From Sphaerimonospora sp050942215 (GTDB taxonomy: Bacteria; Actinomycetota; Actinomycetes; Streptosporangiales; Streptosporangiaceae), in the NCBI RefSeq assembly GCF_050942215.1, contig NZ_CP192056.1:5270001-5334000 (forward strand): a DNA stretch of 64,000 nt, in the 5' to 3' direction. Position numbers and translations under genes: made by a program. Below, one piece after another: positions 27,190 to 36,029 of the stretch (its first letter is position 1; each line of letters begins with the position of its first letter). The notes below the pieces were generated by a model that was not told where the DNA came from, made no database searches, and worked only from the letters and a program-made list of their open reading frames with translations.

Positions 27190-28086
27190 TTATCCGACGG
27201 ATCGTCCGAGCTCGTCGTCGAATAGGTCGGCGGTGGAGGTGACGGTGACGGCACGCCGCAACCAGCCATCGAGCCGATTCAGATCAGTGCACGTGACGAT
27301 GCGGTCGCGCTCGGCATCGGAGACAGGAACACCCCGCACCTGCAGGACGGTCAGCACATCCTCGGCTCGGCCCTCGGCTCGGCCTTCTGTCCGGCCGACT
27401 TGGACGCCTTTGCCGTAGTGCTCGCGGGCGAAGGGGCTGTAAACCGGCCAGGTAGCTGATTCCATGAGCTTCTCCATGACGTGTCGGGCAGCCAGCGAGG
27501 CCAAGCGATATGCGTATTCATAATATTGCGGAGCGTGTTCGTCGGGGAGGCGTTGCAGCCCGGACATGAACGCCTCCACCACCGGAGCGTCTTCCCCGTG
27601 GGTCATCACTGACAACGCGGCCAGCTCCGGATGCGCCGCCGCCTCCGCCGGGTCGGTGACCGGCGGAATCTGCTCGGGGCCGATCACCTCGCACTTCAGC
27701 GCGCAGCCCGGCACCCCGAAGGGGATCGGCTCGGCCGCCCATGCGGCGACCCGCACGTCCGGGCAGATGACCAGCACGATGATCGGACAGGACAGCTGCA
27801 GCCACAGCGCTACGGCGTACCGCGGCAACTGCTTGCGCTTCGTCTCGTCCTTCTTCTGCTGGATCTCGACGATGATGGCGTGCCTGGGGTCGTGCCGAGG
27901 GCCGATCGTGATCACGGTGTCGGGATACAGGTCTTTGGACGGGCGGTCGTTGAGCTCGTTGTTCACCAGCTGAACCGGAAGCCCGTCGGGCATCTCGACG
28001 CCGAGCTGATCGCGCAACATCTCCACGGCGAGCTCTGGCCGGTTGCGGAACATCAGGTTGAGTGTGTCGTGTTGGGGGGACGGCAT
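27190..28086 (-). CDS. Rpn-family (YhgA-like) PD-(D/E)XK nuclease, putative
   Basis: The 298-residue product (start chosen at MPSPQHDTLN; the frame is open to 28182) has an N-terminal PD-(D/E)XK-like core: LYPDTVITIG followed by AIIVEIQQKKDETKRKQ, matching D...ExQ..K of Rpn/YhgA recombination-promoting nucleases. The middle is helical and the C-terminus has a GRTEGRAEGRAE repeat and a predicted helix. Rpn proteins cleave DNA and promote RecA-independent horizontal transfer; actinomycete homologues are multicopy and uncharacterised. It sits next to the TnpB remnant in a block of foreign-looking genes. Confidence 0.7.
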   Translation of the reverse strand: MPSPQHDTLNLMFRNRPELAVEMLRDQLGVEMPDGLPVQLVNNELNDRPSKDLYPDTVITIGPRHDPRHAIIVEIQQKKDETKRKQLPRYAVALWLQLSCPIIVLVICPDVRVAAWAAEPIPFGVPGCALKCEVIGPEQIPPVTDPAEAAAHPELAALSVMTHGEDAPVVEAFMSGLQRLPDEHAPQYYEYAYRLASLAARHVMEKLMESATWPVYSPFAREHYGKGVQVGRTEGRAEGRAEDVLTVLQVRGVPVSDAERDRIVTCTDLNRLDGWLRRAVTVTSTADLFDDELGRSVG

Positions 28087-28239
28087 CACACACAACGTTA
28101 TAGCACGATCACATTCTGTGACACCAGATCGACGAACGCCTGTCGTACGACTCCAGTGACGGCGGGCTTCGAGCGTGACCATCTGTTCACGGCGCTGCGG
28201 AAGCGATCGCAGCGAGAATTTTCGGGGTGGTGTCCATAT

Positions 28240-28592
28240 CGTCGGGTCCGGAGTGCGACCTACCCGACGAACGGCTCCTGCTGTTCTTCACCTGCGGTCA
28301 CCCTGCCCTGCCCGCCGAGGACCACGGCCGCTGGGACCGGGCGACGATCGAGGAGGGCCTCGTCTTCGTGCACGAGGCGCTCGCGGGCGGGCCGACCGGT
28401 CCTTACGTCGTGCAGGCCACGATCGCCGCCCTGCACGACGAGGCCGCCGACCTCGCCACCACAGATTGGCCGCAGATCGTAGCGCTCTACGACGTACGGT
28501 CTTTCGGCGAGCCCCGAAGCTCGCCGACACCGAACCCGAACGCGCCCACCTGCGCCAGAGACCGGCCTTCGTGGAGAGCCGACCAGGAATCT
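28240..28592 (+). pseudogene. Deleted ECF sigma factor (DUF6596-type)
   Basis: Fragments of the SigJ-like/DUF6596 ECF sigma family are fused with the middle missing: LPDERLLLFFTCGHPAL (the usual PDERLRLIFTCCHPAL), directly joined to HGRWDRATIEEGLVFVHEAL and VVQATIAALHDEAAD with TDWPQIVALYD, then in another frame the terminal KLADTEPERAHLRQR. The sigma-4 region and most of the linker are gone. It is not functional. It lies between the nuclease and the tagF-like gene. Confidence 0.78.
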
Positions 28593-28618
28593 GAAGCAGA
28601 CAATCAGGAGACGGGCGA

Positions 28619-31516
28619 TCAGGACCTGAAGATGTGGTCGACCACGCGGGCGGTCGCCTTGCCGTTGTCGTGGGGTGCGTAGGTGCGGACGAAGGATGCG
28701 TAGCGGTCGGCCAGCTTGGCCGTGGCGGTGTCGATGTTGCGCAGCACCTCCACCACCTCGGCCGAGGTCTCCAGGCGCGGGCCGGGTCGCTGCGACTCCA
28801 GATCGAGGTAGATCCCGCGGGTCGACCGATACTTGGCCAGGTCGGGGGTGAACAGCACGACCGGCCGCCCGGTGGTCACGAAGTCGAACATGACCGACGA
28901 GTAGTCGGTGACGAGCACGTCCGCGATCACCAGCAGATCCGCGATATCCGGATATGTCGTGACGTCGATGGCGAACCCATCGTGGCTGTGCACATGCGGG
29001 TACGCCTGCATCATGTGCCCGCGTACGAGCACGATGTGATCGTCCCCGAGGGCCCGCTTCGCGTCGGCCAGATCCAGCTTGACCGCGGCGTTTCTGCGGT
29101 CGTGGTCGCGGAACGTCGGCGCGTAGAGGACCACACGCCTGCCCTCCGGCACGCCGACCCGCCGCCTGATCTCAGCGGCCAGGGCGTCCCGGTCCGCCGA
29201 GACCAGCACGTCGTTGCGCGGGTAGCCCGCCTCCAGGATCTCGCCCTCGTAGCCGAACGCCTTCCGCAGCACCGACGAGGCCCACTCGCTCTGTGACAGC
29301 AACAGGTCCCAGCCGCGCACCTCGATGGCCTGGCGGTGCCAGACCGGCGGCCTCGGCTCGCGCTTCATGTGCGCCTGGTCGCGGCCGATGTGCTTCACCG
29401 GAGTGCCGTGCCAGGTCTGCACGCACACCTGGTCCTCACGGGTGCGGAACCACTGCGGCAGGAAACCGTTGGACACCACGTACCGGGCCCGGGCCAGCGC
29501 CTCGTAGTGCTCACGGCTGCCCTCACGGACCACCGTGGGAACGATGCCGTCGCCCAGGCCGAGCTCACGCGAGCCGGGCGGGACGAAAGCGCCGTCCCGG
29601 ACGACCCAGATGTGCTCGCCCCCGTCACCGCGCCGCACGCGCTCCTCGTAGATGGCACGCGGGTTGTCGGAGTAGGACCGGCCGTCGAAGGAGGTGTAGA
29701 CGGTCGCCTCCCGCAGCGGACGGGCCCGCTCGGCCGGATAGAAGGTGCGGCTGAGCGCCCACACCCCCGCCGCGCTGCGCTCGTCGCCGGGCCGTTCCTC
29801 GGCCGCGACCAGCAGGGGCACGTCGTAGCGTGTCGCCACGAACCGGTAGACCCGGCCGCCGATCGTACGCGCCTCCTCGTCCAGCGTCGCGAGCCCGGCG
29901 TGATCGAAGCGGGCCGGCACCATGGCCTTGCCGTACTGGGCGGGAGGGGCGACGGAGATGCTCCAGTTGCCCTCGGCGAGCGGCACGGTCGTCCCGAAAC
30001 GGGGCATGGCGCCGGGCGAGAACTTCGCCGAGAACGAGTCGCCCTCGCGCAGCAGCGGCACACGGATCGTCAGCCCGCCGCGATGCCGGAGCACCAGGTC
30101 GCGGGGTCCCGCGTCCGGGTCGGGGTACTGGCCGGTGAGCGTGAGCGTCTCCTCGCGCCACTCGGCCGAGGTGATCACTGGGCGGATCTTGTGGCCGGAG
30201 ATGACGACGCGGTCGCGCCGGTCGCCCTGGACGGTGATCTCCCGGTCCCCGACGAGGAGCCGGGTCTCCTCGGCGCCCTCCAGCATCACGGTGGCCGCCG
30301 GGTCGCCCTTGGGCTCGACCCACAGCCGCCGCGCCTCCGCGTTCAGCACGGTCTGTACGGCGAGGGCCAGCGAGAACCGGGTGCCGTCCGCCACGGGGGT
30401 GAAGTCCGCGGAAATCCGGTGCCCGCCCACCCTGGCCTTGCCCTTGGTGATGGGACGGCCCGGCAGGAATCCGGTGAGGTGCACCATCTCGCCGCCCAGG
30501 CGGACCTCGGTGAGCTCGGCCCGCGTCGGCTGGAGTACCACCTGCAGCGCCTTGTCGGAGGTCCACACCGGGCGGACCCACCAGCGCGGGCGCACCCGCA
30601 GCCCGGCCGGACGCTCGGTACGGCCGATGGCGGGGCCGCGCAGGGGGCCGGCCGACCGCGCGGCGCGGCTCCAGATCACGATCTCGGCCCGCCAGGTGGT
30701 GGTGTCCTGGACCAGGTGACGGCGGCGCAGCAGCCGCTTCGTGCCGCGTACCATGGCGCGCAGCCCGGCACGCCAGCGCAGCGAGAACGGGCTCAGCTCG
30801 GCGGTGAAGCCGGACCAGTCATAGTTGCAGCCCGGTTCCTTGGCGGCGTAGGTGGCCTCAGGGCGGTGGGTGCGCCGTGTCTTCAGCGTCACGGGCGGCA
30901 GCCACGCGGGACCGCGCAGCACCACGGTGGCGCGGTTGAACCGGCGGCTGCGCACCGACAGGCCGGCGAGGTAGGCGTAGCCGCTGATCCGCAGCCGGCC
31001 GCCCTCCCACCTGATGTCGTCGATCTGGGTGACCGGCACGAGGTCGGTCGCGCGCAGCCGCAGCAGCGACTGCTGATCGACCTCCACCGGGAGGTCCGCG
31101 TACCACCGCAGGCCCTTGCGCACCCGGCGGGACGGCTCGGCCGCAGCGGCGGCCAGCTTGGCCAGCGCATCGCTTTCCGCGAGCTCTCCGGGGTCCCATG
31201 TCTCGACGAGGTGGCAGGCCACCCGCCGGCCGACCGGGAGATCTCGCTTCACCTTCGGGTCGACCTCGGCGAGGTACGGCCGCAGGGCGTCGATCGCCTG
31301 CCTGCGCCGTCCGGCGCCGCGTTTGGCGGCGGCGTCGAGCCGGAGCCCCAGCGGCCCGATGATCGCCTCTCGGTCGACCTGGGCCCGCTCCGCCCGGGTC
31401 AGCCCTTCCTCCCGGACCAGCGCGACCAGGGCCTCGACGGGCTCTCCCCGGTCGTACAGATCCTGGACAGCCCGCAATCGATCGGCGACCGCGTCGCTCA
31501 TGCGTGCGGGTGTCAT
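28619..31516 (-). CDS. CDP-glycerol glycerophosphotransferase family (TagF/TagB-like) polymerase
   Basis: The product has 965 residues from the ATG at 31516 (an in-frame ATG at 31498 is the alternative). The C-terminal 400 residues carry the family motifs WHGTPVKHIG and VLVTDYSSVMFDF, which bind CDP-glycerol or a related CDP-polyol. Before it lie about 550 residues of beta-rich sequence with no recognised family. Such enzymes polymerise or prime wall polyol-phosphate chains on the cytoplasmic face. No other wall-polymer gene is adjacent, so donor and acceptor are unknown. Length is well above the core TagB/TagF fold because of the N-terminal extension. Confidence 0.85.
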   Translation of the reverse strand: MTPARMSDAVADRLRAVQDLYDRGEPVEALVALVREEGLTRAERAQVDREAIIGPLGLRLDAAAKRGAGRRRQAIDALRPYLAEVDPKVKRDLPVGRRVACHLVETWDPGELAESDALAKLAAAAAEPSRRVRKGLRWYADLPVEVDQQSLLRLRATDLVPVTQIDDIRWEGGRLRISGYAYLAGLSVRSRRFNRATVVLRGPAWLPPVTLKTRRTHRPEATYAAKEPGCNYDWSGFTAELSPFSLRWRAGLRAMVRGTKRLLRRRHLVQDTTTWRAEIVIWSRAARSAGPLRGPAIGRTERPAGLRVRPRWWVRPVWTSDKALQVVLQPTRAELTEVRLGGEMVHLTGFLPGRPITKGKARVGGHRISADFTPVADGTRFSLALAVQTVLNAEARRLWVEPKGDPAATVMLEGAEETRLLVGDREITVQGDRRDRVVISGHKIRPVITSAEWREETLTLTGQYPDPDAGPRDLVLRHRGGLTIRVPLLREGDSFSAKFSPGAMPRFGTTVPLAEGNWSISVAPPAQYGKAMVPARFDHAGLATLDEEARTIGGRVYRFVATRYDVPLLVAAEERPGDERSAAGVWALSRTFYPAERARPLREATVYTSFDGRSYSDNPRAIYEERVRRGDGGEHIWVVRDGAFVPPGSRELGLGDGIVPTVVREGSREHYEALARARYVVSNGFLPQWFRTREDQVCVQTWHGTPVKHIGRDQAHMKREPRPPVWHRQAIEVRGWDLLLSQSEWASSVLRKAFGYEGEILEAGYPRNDVLVSADRDALAAEIRRRVGVPEGRRVVLYAPTFRDHDRRNAAVKLDLADAKRALGDDHIVLVRGHMMQAYPHVHSHDGFAIDVTTYPDIADLLVIADVLVTDYSSVMFDFVTTGRPVVLFTPDLAKYRSTRGIYLDLESQRPGPRLETSAEVVEVLRNIDTATAKLADRYASFVRTYAPHDNGKATARVVDHIFRS

Positions 31517-31565
31517 AGGGGGGCACCACCCTTCGAAGACCGGCGTTCTAGAAATGGTAATCCGG

Positions 31566-31889
31566 TCAGGAGGTCCGTCCGTCCCATCGGGCCGAACGCA
31601 TGTCCACCCGCGTTCCTCGCGCGGGAGTCCCTTCCTCCCGCCACCTGGCCAGGCACCGGTCCTCCAAACCCTGCGCCGGAGTGCCGTCCGCGTGGACGAC
31701 CCGCCACCACGGCACCCCACCGCCCCAATCGGACATCACGCGGCCGACCTGCCTGGGACCACCCTCACCGAGATACTCGGCGATGTCGCCGTACGACATG
31801 ACCTTGCCCGGAGGGATCAGCTCGACCACGTCGAGCACCCGCTCCGCGTACGGCGACGGTTCGCCACGCCCGGTGCTCAAGCGCTCCAC
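31566..31889 (-). CDS. Alkyltransferase-like (ATL) DNA-damage recognition protein
   Basis: The 107-residue protein has the MGMT DNA-binding domain: IPPGKVMSYGDIAEYLG, RQVGRVM and, where MGMT has PCHRV, PWWRVV (W61, W62). The missing acceptor cysteine is the ATL hallmark: it binds O6-alkylguanine and flags it for nucleotide excision repair rather than removing the alkyl group. The GTG start overlaps the upstream gene's stop by 13 bases, suggesting coupling. Position near uvrD2 and adnAB matches mycobacterial Rv3204. The extra Arg-rich tail is common. Confidence 0.85.
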   Translation of the reverse strand: MERLSTGRGEPSPYAERVLDVVELIPPGKVMSYGDIAEYLGEGGPRQVGRVMSDWGGGVPWWRVVHADGTPAQGLEDRCLARWREEGTPARGTRVDMRSARWDGRTS

Positions 31890-32260
31890 TCGGCCGGTCC
31901 AGCGGCGATTATCTCCTCAAGCTTACCGAACTCGTATGCGGATGATCCGTTCACCTGCTCGACGACGCCGTCCCTGATGCCGTACGACTCTCCGTCCTCC
32001 CCCACCAGCCTCGCGCCGACCAGGTCGGTGATCCGGGCGAGTTGGGCCACCTGCCAGTCCGACCCGGGCGTGCCGAACAGGCGCCCGGACCAGGCCGCGA
32101 CATGGTACGCCGAGTCGCCATGAAACGCGACGACCTCGCCGGCCTCCTGCGACCCCCGCAGCTCGAATCCGGCCTCCGCCGAAAGCACGCTCGCGAGTTC
32201 GGCGTAGGCAAGCGGTGCTTCACGCTCTACGCGCAGCTCGTAACCCATGAGGCGCGACAT
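31877..32260 (-). CDS. Conserved hypothetical protein, coupled to ATL
   Basis: The product has 127 residues from MSRLMGYELRV (the frame is open to 32302 but homology-like sequence starts here). No signal, membrane segment or known motif is visible. It ends GPAEWSA. The stop overlaps the ATL GTG, so the two are probably translated together and the product may assist ATL; this is inference. Function unknown. Confidence 0.6.
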   Translation of the reverse strand: MSRLMGYELRVEREAPLAYAELASVLSAEAGFELRGSQEAGEVVAFHGDSAYHVAAWSGRLFGTPGSDWQVAQLARITDLVGARLVGEDGESYGIRDGVVEQVNGSSAYEFGKLEEIIAAGPAEWSA

Positions 32261-32363
32261 TAGCGAAACTTGACCCGGCGCTGTAACACAAAACGCGGAC
32301 ACGCCGATGACCGCATCCGAAACGCGGCCAAATGGCAGCCAACATGTGATCGCTCAGAAGGTG

Positions 32364-33746
32364 TCAACGCCGGGCGAGCGCACCTACCGCGATACCGAAA
32401 CCGACGGCCCCGAGGGCCGCGGCGATGCCGTAGACCCAGAGCCTAACGGGGTCGGGTCCCGGTCGCACGGGTGCCCCGGAAAGCGGGCCGCCGCCGAAAT
32501 GCGCGCCGTCTCGCACGGGCACCGTACGGGTATAACCGCTCAGCTCCCCGGCCTTCGCCAGGGCGGCGGCCGCGTCCACTACACCGAATCCCACTTTGTC
32601 GTCGTAACCGGGACGCGGATGGGGACGAGAAGTCGAGGTCAGAGCCCTGACCACCAACTCGGGCGCCATATCGGGATATTTCGCTTTTATCAATGCGGCG
32701 GCTCCCGCGACGATCGCGCCGGCCACGCCGGTCCCCGACGCGGTGCCGTGCCCGCCCCCGGGCACCGCCACAGGCACGTCGGCCCCGGGCGCCGCGACCA
32801 GCACCGACAGGTTGTCGCTGCTGTCCGGGGCCTTGCGCCCCTGCCGGTCGACGGCGGCCACTCCCACGACCCCCGGATAGCCCGCCGGGAAGCGCCAGTA
32901 CGACGTGCCGTTCCGCCGGGCGTACTCCGATCGGCCGCCGTCTCCCACGGAGGCGACCAGCACGACTCCGCGAGACAGCGCGTAGGAGACGGCTTCACGT
33001 TCCGCCCGCGACACGCCGTGATGGGAGGCCGGGAGGCAGATGACCGAGGCGCCCTGGTTGGTGGCGTATCGGATCCCGCGTGCGAACGGCGTGTCGGCGA
33101 GCGGGCCAGGCCCCGGGTCGGGCTCCACGACGCCTCCGCCGGACGGCTGCCCGGTCCCCCGATGGACGACCGGGATGACCAGGACGCTCGCCTCCGGGGC
33201 GACGCCGGAGATCTCGCCGCCGCGTCCGCCGCCGGCGATCAGGGACGCGATCGCGGTGCCGGTGCGGCCGGTCGGCCCGTCGCCGAAGGCCCCGTCCGCC
33301 CGGTCGAGGCCCGTCATGTCCGGCCCCTGGGTGACCCGGCCCCGCAGTTCCGGCACGTTCTCATCCGGACGGTCGGCGCCCAGCACCGCCACGGTCACGC
33401 CCGAGCCCCTGGTGACCCGCCACGCGGCGGGGGCGTTGACCGCGTCCACGGCCCAGCGCCGCGCGTCGCCGCCCGGGGCCGTACGGAACGGGGTCACGCG
33501 GACGGAGTCCACGCGCGCGGAGTCGACGCCGACGGAGCCCGCACGAACGGAGTTCACATGAACGGAGCCGGCGGGTGCCGGATCGGCCGCGGCGGGTCCG
33601 GCGGCGAGCGGTCCCGTCGCGGAAGCGGAGGCCGCCAGCGCCCCCCACAGCGCGACCCACCGCGGCACGCCGCCCCTTCTCGGCACCCGGCCCGCCCCGC
33701 CTCTCCCCCGCCGGGGGAGCAGCCCCGTCTCCGGCCGTCTCAGCAC
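32364..33746 (-). CDS. Catalytically dead mycosin-like subtilase (pseudoprotease)
   Basis: The 460-residue protein has the mycosin layout: signal segment (about 28-54), S8 domain, and a C-terminal membrane helix (VYGIAAALGAVGFGIAVGAL). All key residues are replaced compared with its neighbour at 34622: the Asp of VAVLD is G123 (VAVLGAD), the His of HGT is T162 (TGTAIA), the oxyanion Asn is D269 (SVGDGG) and the Ser of GTS is G340 (SGTGVAG). Fold-defining segments (GVAPEASVLV, GVVGVAAVD, VAGAAALIKAKYPDM) are intact, so it is maintained as a protein. A Ser/Val/Asp repeat region (about 60-85) follows the signal. It overlaps the upstream membrane gene by GTGCTGA. Confidence 0.85.
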   Translation of the reverse strand: MLRRPETGLLPRRGRGGAGRVPRRGGVPRWVALWGALAASASATGPLAAGPAAADPAPAGSVHVNSVRAGSVGVDSARVDSVRVTPFRTAPGGDARRWAVDAVNAPAAWRVTRGSGVTVAVLGADRPDENVPELRGRVTQGPDMTGLDRADGAFGDGPTGRTGTAIASLIAGGGRGGEISGVAPEASVLVIPVVHRGTGQPSGGGVVEPDPGPGPLADTPFARGIRYATNQGASVICLPASHHGVSRAEREAVSYALSRGVVLVASVGDGGRSEYARRNGTSYWRFPAGYPGVVGVAAVDRQGRKAPDSSDNLSVLVAAPGADVPVAVPGGGHGTASGTGVAGAIVAGAAALIKAKYPDMAPELVVRALTSTSRPHPRPGYDDKVGFGVVDAAAALAKAGELSGYTRTVPVRDGAHFGGGPLSGAPVRPGPDPVRLWVYGIAAALGAVGFGIAVGALARR

Positions 33747-34612
33747 GCGTCCCCCCGGGTGCAGCGCGGCACGTCGGGGGGCTCGACGAGGGCGCGCGCG
33801 ATGCGCCCGGCGATCGACTGGGCCGTCGGCGGCATCTCACTGTTCAGCGCTTCCTCCGGCGGGACGGATTCCCTGGTCCTGCCATCGGCGTACCCCGCGG
33901 TCGACAGGACGATGTACGGCCCGGCCATGGTCCAGCCGGTCCACTGCCGCTGCGCCGGGCCGAAGGTGTCGGTGACGGTGCCGGGGAACGCCACCGGCCG
34001 CACGCCGACCCGGTCGTCCACCGGAAGTTCGGCGGCGGCCCGCCTCCCGGCCTCCTCATCGCGCAGTACGGCCACGCCCACGGTCACGGCGAAGGCGGCC
34101 GTCTGGTCGATGTAGGTGGCGCGCAGCACGGTGCGGCAGCCGTACCGTCCGAGGACCGACGAGACCTGCGGGTCGAGCGCCGCTGTGCAGGCCGCCTCGG
34201 GTGCCACCCCCACCCGGTGGGCGTACTGCCGCGCCCGGCCGAGCGCCATGTACTGCAGTTCCTCGGGGAAGACCATGCCGACCGGCCAGGCGTGCCAGCG
34301 GCGCGCCACGTCCTCGGCGACGTACCTCGCCCGTTCCGCCTCTGTGAGCGGGCGCGAGCGCCTCTCGTTGATCACTCCGATCGAGCCGAGCAGCACGTTC
34401 AGCGCGGCGACGGCCAGGATGACCCCCATGATCGCGAGGTAGGCCGAACGGAACCGGACACCCTGTGCCAGCCTCGCCCTTTCCCTGGCCTCCCGCTCCG
34501 CCGCCGCCCGTCGCCTGGTTCCCGGCCAGGGGCGCGCACGCACCCGACCGGCGGATGGTCCGGGCGCTCGCCGACCACCGGGCCGCGCGCGCCGGTCGTG
34601 CTCAGGCGGCAT
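33740..34612 (-). CDS. Membrane protein partner of mycosin-like subtilase, copy B
   Basis: The 290-residue protein has an Arg/Pro-rich cytoplasmic N-terminus, one membrane helix (about 57-80, AYLAIMGVILAVAALNVLLG) and an extracytoplasmic domain with RRWHAWPVGMVFPEELQY, VLRATYIDQ, VTVGVAVLRD, VAFPGTVTDTF and AGPYIVLSTAG. The 36030 protein shares all these segments. Cysteines (AACTA, GCRT) are also conserved. It is coupled by 7 bases to the dead subtilase. No known domain, but co-occurrence with a mycosin suggests a partner of the protease. Function is not established. Confidence 0.75.
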   Translation of the reverse strand: MPPEHDRRARPGGRRAPGPSAGRVRARPWPGTRRRAAAEREARERARLAQGVRFRSAYLAIMGVILAVAALNVLLGSIGVINERRSRPLTEAERARYVAEDVARRWHAWPVGMVFPEELQYMALGRARQYAHRVGVAPEAACTAALDPQVSSVLGRYGCRTVLRATYIDQTAAFAVTVGVAVLRDEEAGRRAAAELPVDDRVGVRPVAFPGTVTDTFGPAQRQWTGWTMAGPYIVLSTAGYADGRTRESVPPEEALNSEMPPTAQSIAGRIARALVEPPDVPRCTRGDAC

Positions 34613-34621
34613 ACTCCGATG

Positions 34622-36028
34622 CTACGTCGGCCGACCCGGGAGCCACGGAGGTGACGTCGCCGATCTCGCCGTTTCGGGTGGCTCACCCGGTGGGATCGGT
34701 CGGTCTCGCCGGCCGAACAGGTCCGTCATGTCCCCCCGTTCCGCCGATTCCGGCGGGTCTTCTCCGTACGGCACGGCCGCGACGCCGCCGGCGTACGACG
34801 GGTTGCGGTCCGGCCCGCCGACTCGCCGTACGAGCACGATGATCGCGGCCAGGCCCACGCCGACGCCGCCGAGGCCCGCCAGGGCGATGCCGCCGTGGAG
34901 CATGATGCCGTCCCGGTCACGTCGCACGACGACGATGGGGTCGGCCCCCGCCGTGGCGGCGACGAGGGGACGGTCCGGATCACGCACCCCGTGTCCCCGG
35001 GCGGTGACCCGGTGCCGTGAGAGGGTCTCGGCGGAGTTCAGCGCGCGGTGGGCGTTGACGACGCCGAAGCCGGTACCGGTGTTGTAGCCGCCCTTGCCGG
35101 CCGGGGACGAGGCCAGCGCCTGGGCGACCAGCGCGGGCGCCATCCGGGGGTGGCGTGCCTTGATGAGCGCCGCGACGCCGGACACGAGGGCGGTGGCCTG
35201 GGAGGTGCCGCGCCCCACCCAGTACTCGTCTCCCGGACCGGCGCCGAGGATGTCCACCCCGGGCGCCGCCACCATGACCGAGGAGTTCCGGTTCGAGAAC
35301 GACGCGCGGTGCAGGGCCGGGGTGACGGCGGCCACCGAGATCACCCCGGGGATCGACGCCGGATAGGAGTACGGCGCGGTGCGTTTGCCCGCGCCGTCGT
35401 TTCCCGCGGCTGCCACGAGGACCACGCCCTTGGAGATGGCGTAGCGGATGGCCGCGCGTTCCGCCCGGGTGGGCAGATCCTTGGAGAGCGACAGGTTTAT
35501 GACGTCGGCGCCGTGGTCGACGGCGTACCTGATGCCCTTGGCCACCACGCCCTCGAAGCGGGGGTCGGAGTTGAACTTGCGGAAGCCGGGCTCCTCGTCC
35601 TCCAGGATCACCCGGACGGACAGCACCTTCGCCTCCGGCGCCACACCGATGATGCCGTCGCCGCCGCCCGGCCCGTGCCCGTGGCCCGCGATCAGCGACG
35701 CCATGTAGGTGCCGTGCAGGCGCAGCGGCTCGATGCCGCGAGGGTTCGCGCCCACGGTGAAGTCCCTGCCGGTGACCACCGAGCCGGCGAGGTCCCGGTG
35801 GCTGGGGTCGACGCCGGAGTCGAGCACGGCCACGATCACGCCCCGGCCCCTCGTGAGGGTCCAGGCGTCGGCCACGTCCAGCGTCCGCAGCACGTCGCGC
35901 TGGCTCAGCCGTACGTCGTCGGCGCGGGCGGGGGCGGTGCCCGGCGCCGGCAGGGCCGGTGCGAGCACGGCCGCCGCCGCGGCCAGGAGCGTGGCGACCA
36001 CGCGCGCGATCCCCCGCCCTTTCAGCAT
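34622..36028 (-). CDS. Mycosin-like S8 subtilase, catalytically complete
   Basis: The 468-residue protease has a signal segment (about 8-36, ending ARA), catalytic D70 (VAVLDSGVD), H105 (HGTYMAS), oxyanion N210 (AAAGNDG) and S276 (GTSQATA), and a C-terminal membrane helix (about 379-400) followed by an acidic/basic cytoplasmic tail. This is the membrane-anchored mycosin (MycP-like) layout associated with type VII secretion. No esx/ecc genes are in the window, so the secretion partner is elsewhere or it serves another role. It lies 2 bases after the 36030 gene's stop on the same strand and 10 bases before copy B. Confidence 0.87.
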   Translation of the reverse strand: MLKGRGIARVVATLLAAAAAVLAPALPAPGTAPARADDVRLSQRDVLRTLDVADAWTLTRGRGVIVAVLDSGVDPSHRDLAGSVVTGRDFTVGANPRGIEPLRLHGTYMASLIAGHGHGPGGGDGIIGVAPEAKVLSVRVILEDEEPGFRKFNSDPRFEGVVAKGIRYAVDHGADVINLSLSKDLPTRAERAAIRYAISKGVVLVAAAGNDGAGKRTAPYSYPASIPGVISVAAVTPALHRASFSNRNSSVMVAAPGVDILGAGPGDEYWVGRGTSQATALVSGVAALIKARHPRMAPALVAQALASSPAGKGGYNTGTGFGVVNAHRALNSAETLSRHRVTARGHGVRDPDRPLVAATAGADPIVVVRRDRDGIMLHGGIALAGLGGVGVGLAAIIVLVRRVGGPDRNPSYAGGVAAVPYGEDPPESAERGDMTDLFGRRDRPIPPGEPPETARSATSPPWLPGRPT

Positions 36029-36029
36029 C

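Noticed and set aside
26086..27225. 379-codon plus-strand frame
   Set aside because: Antisense to tnpB and its hairpin; no domain.
29336..31801. 821-codon plus-strand frame opposite the TagF-like gene
   Set aside because: Shadow frame; the minus strand carries family motifs.
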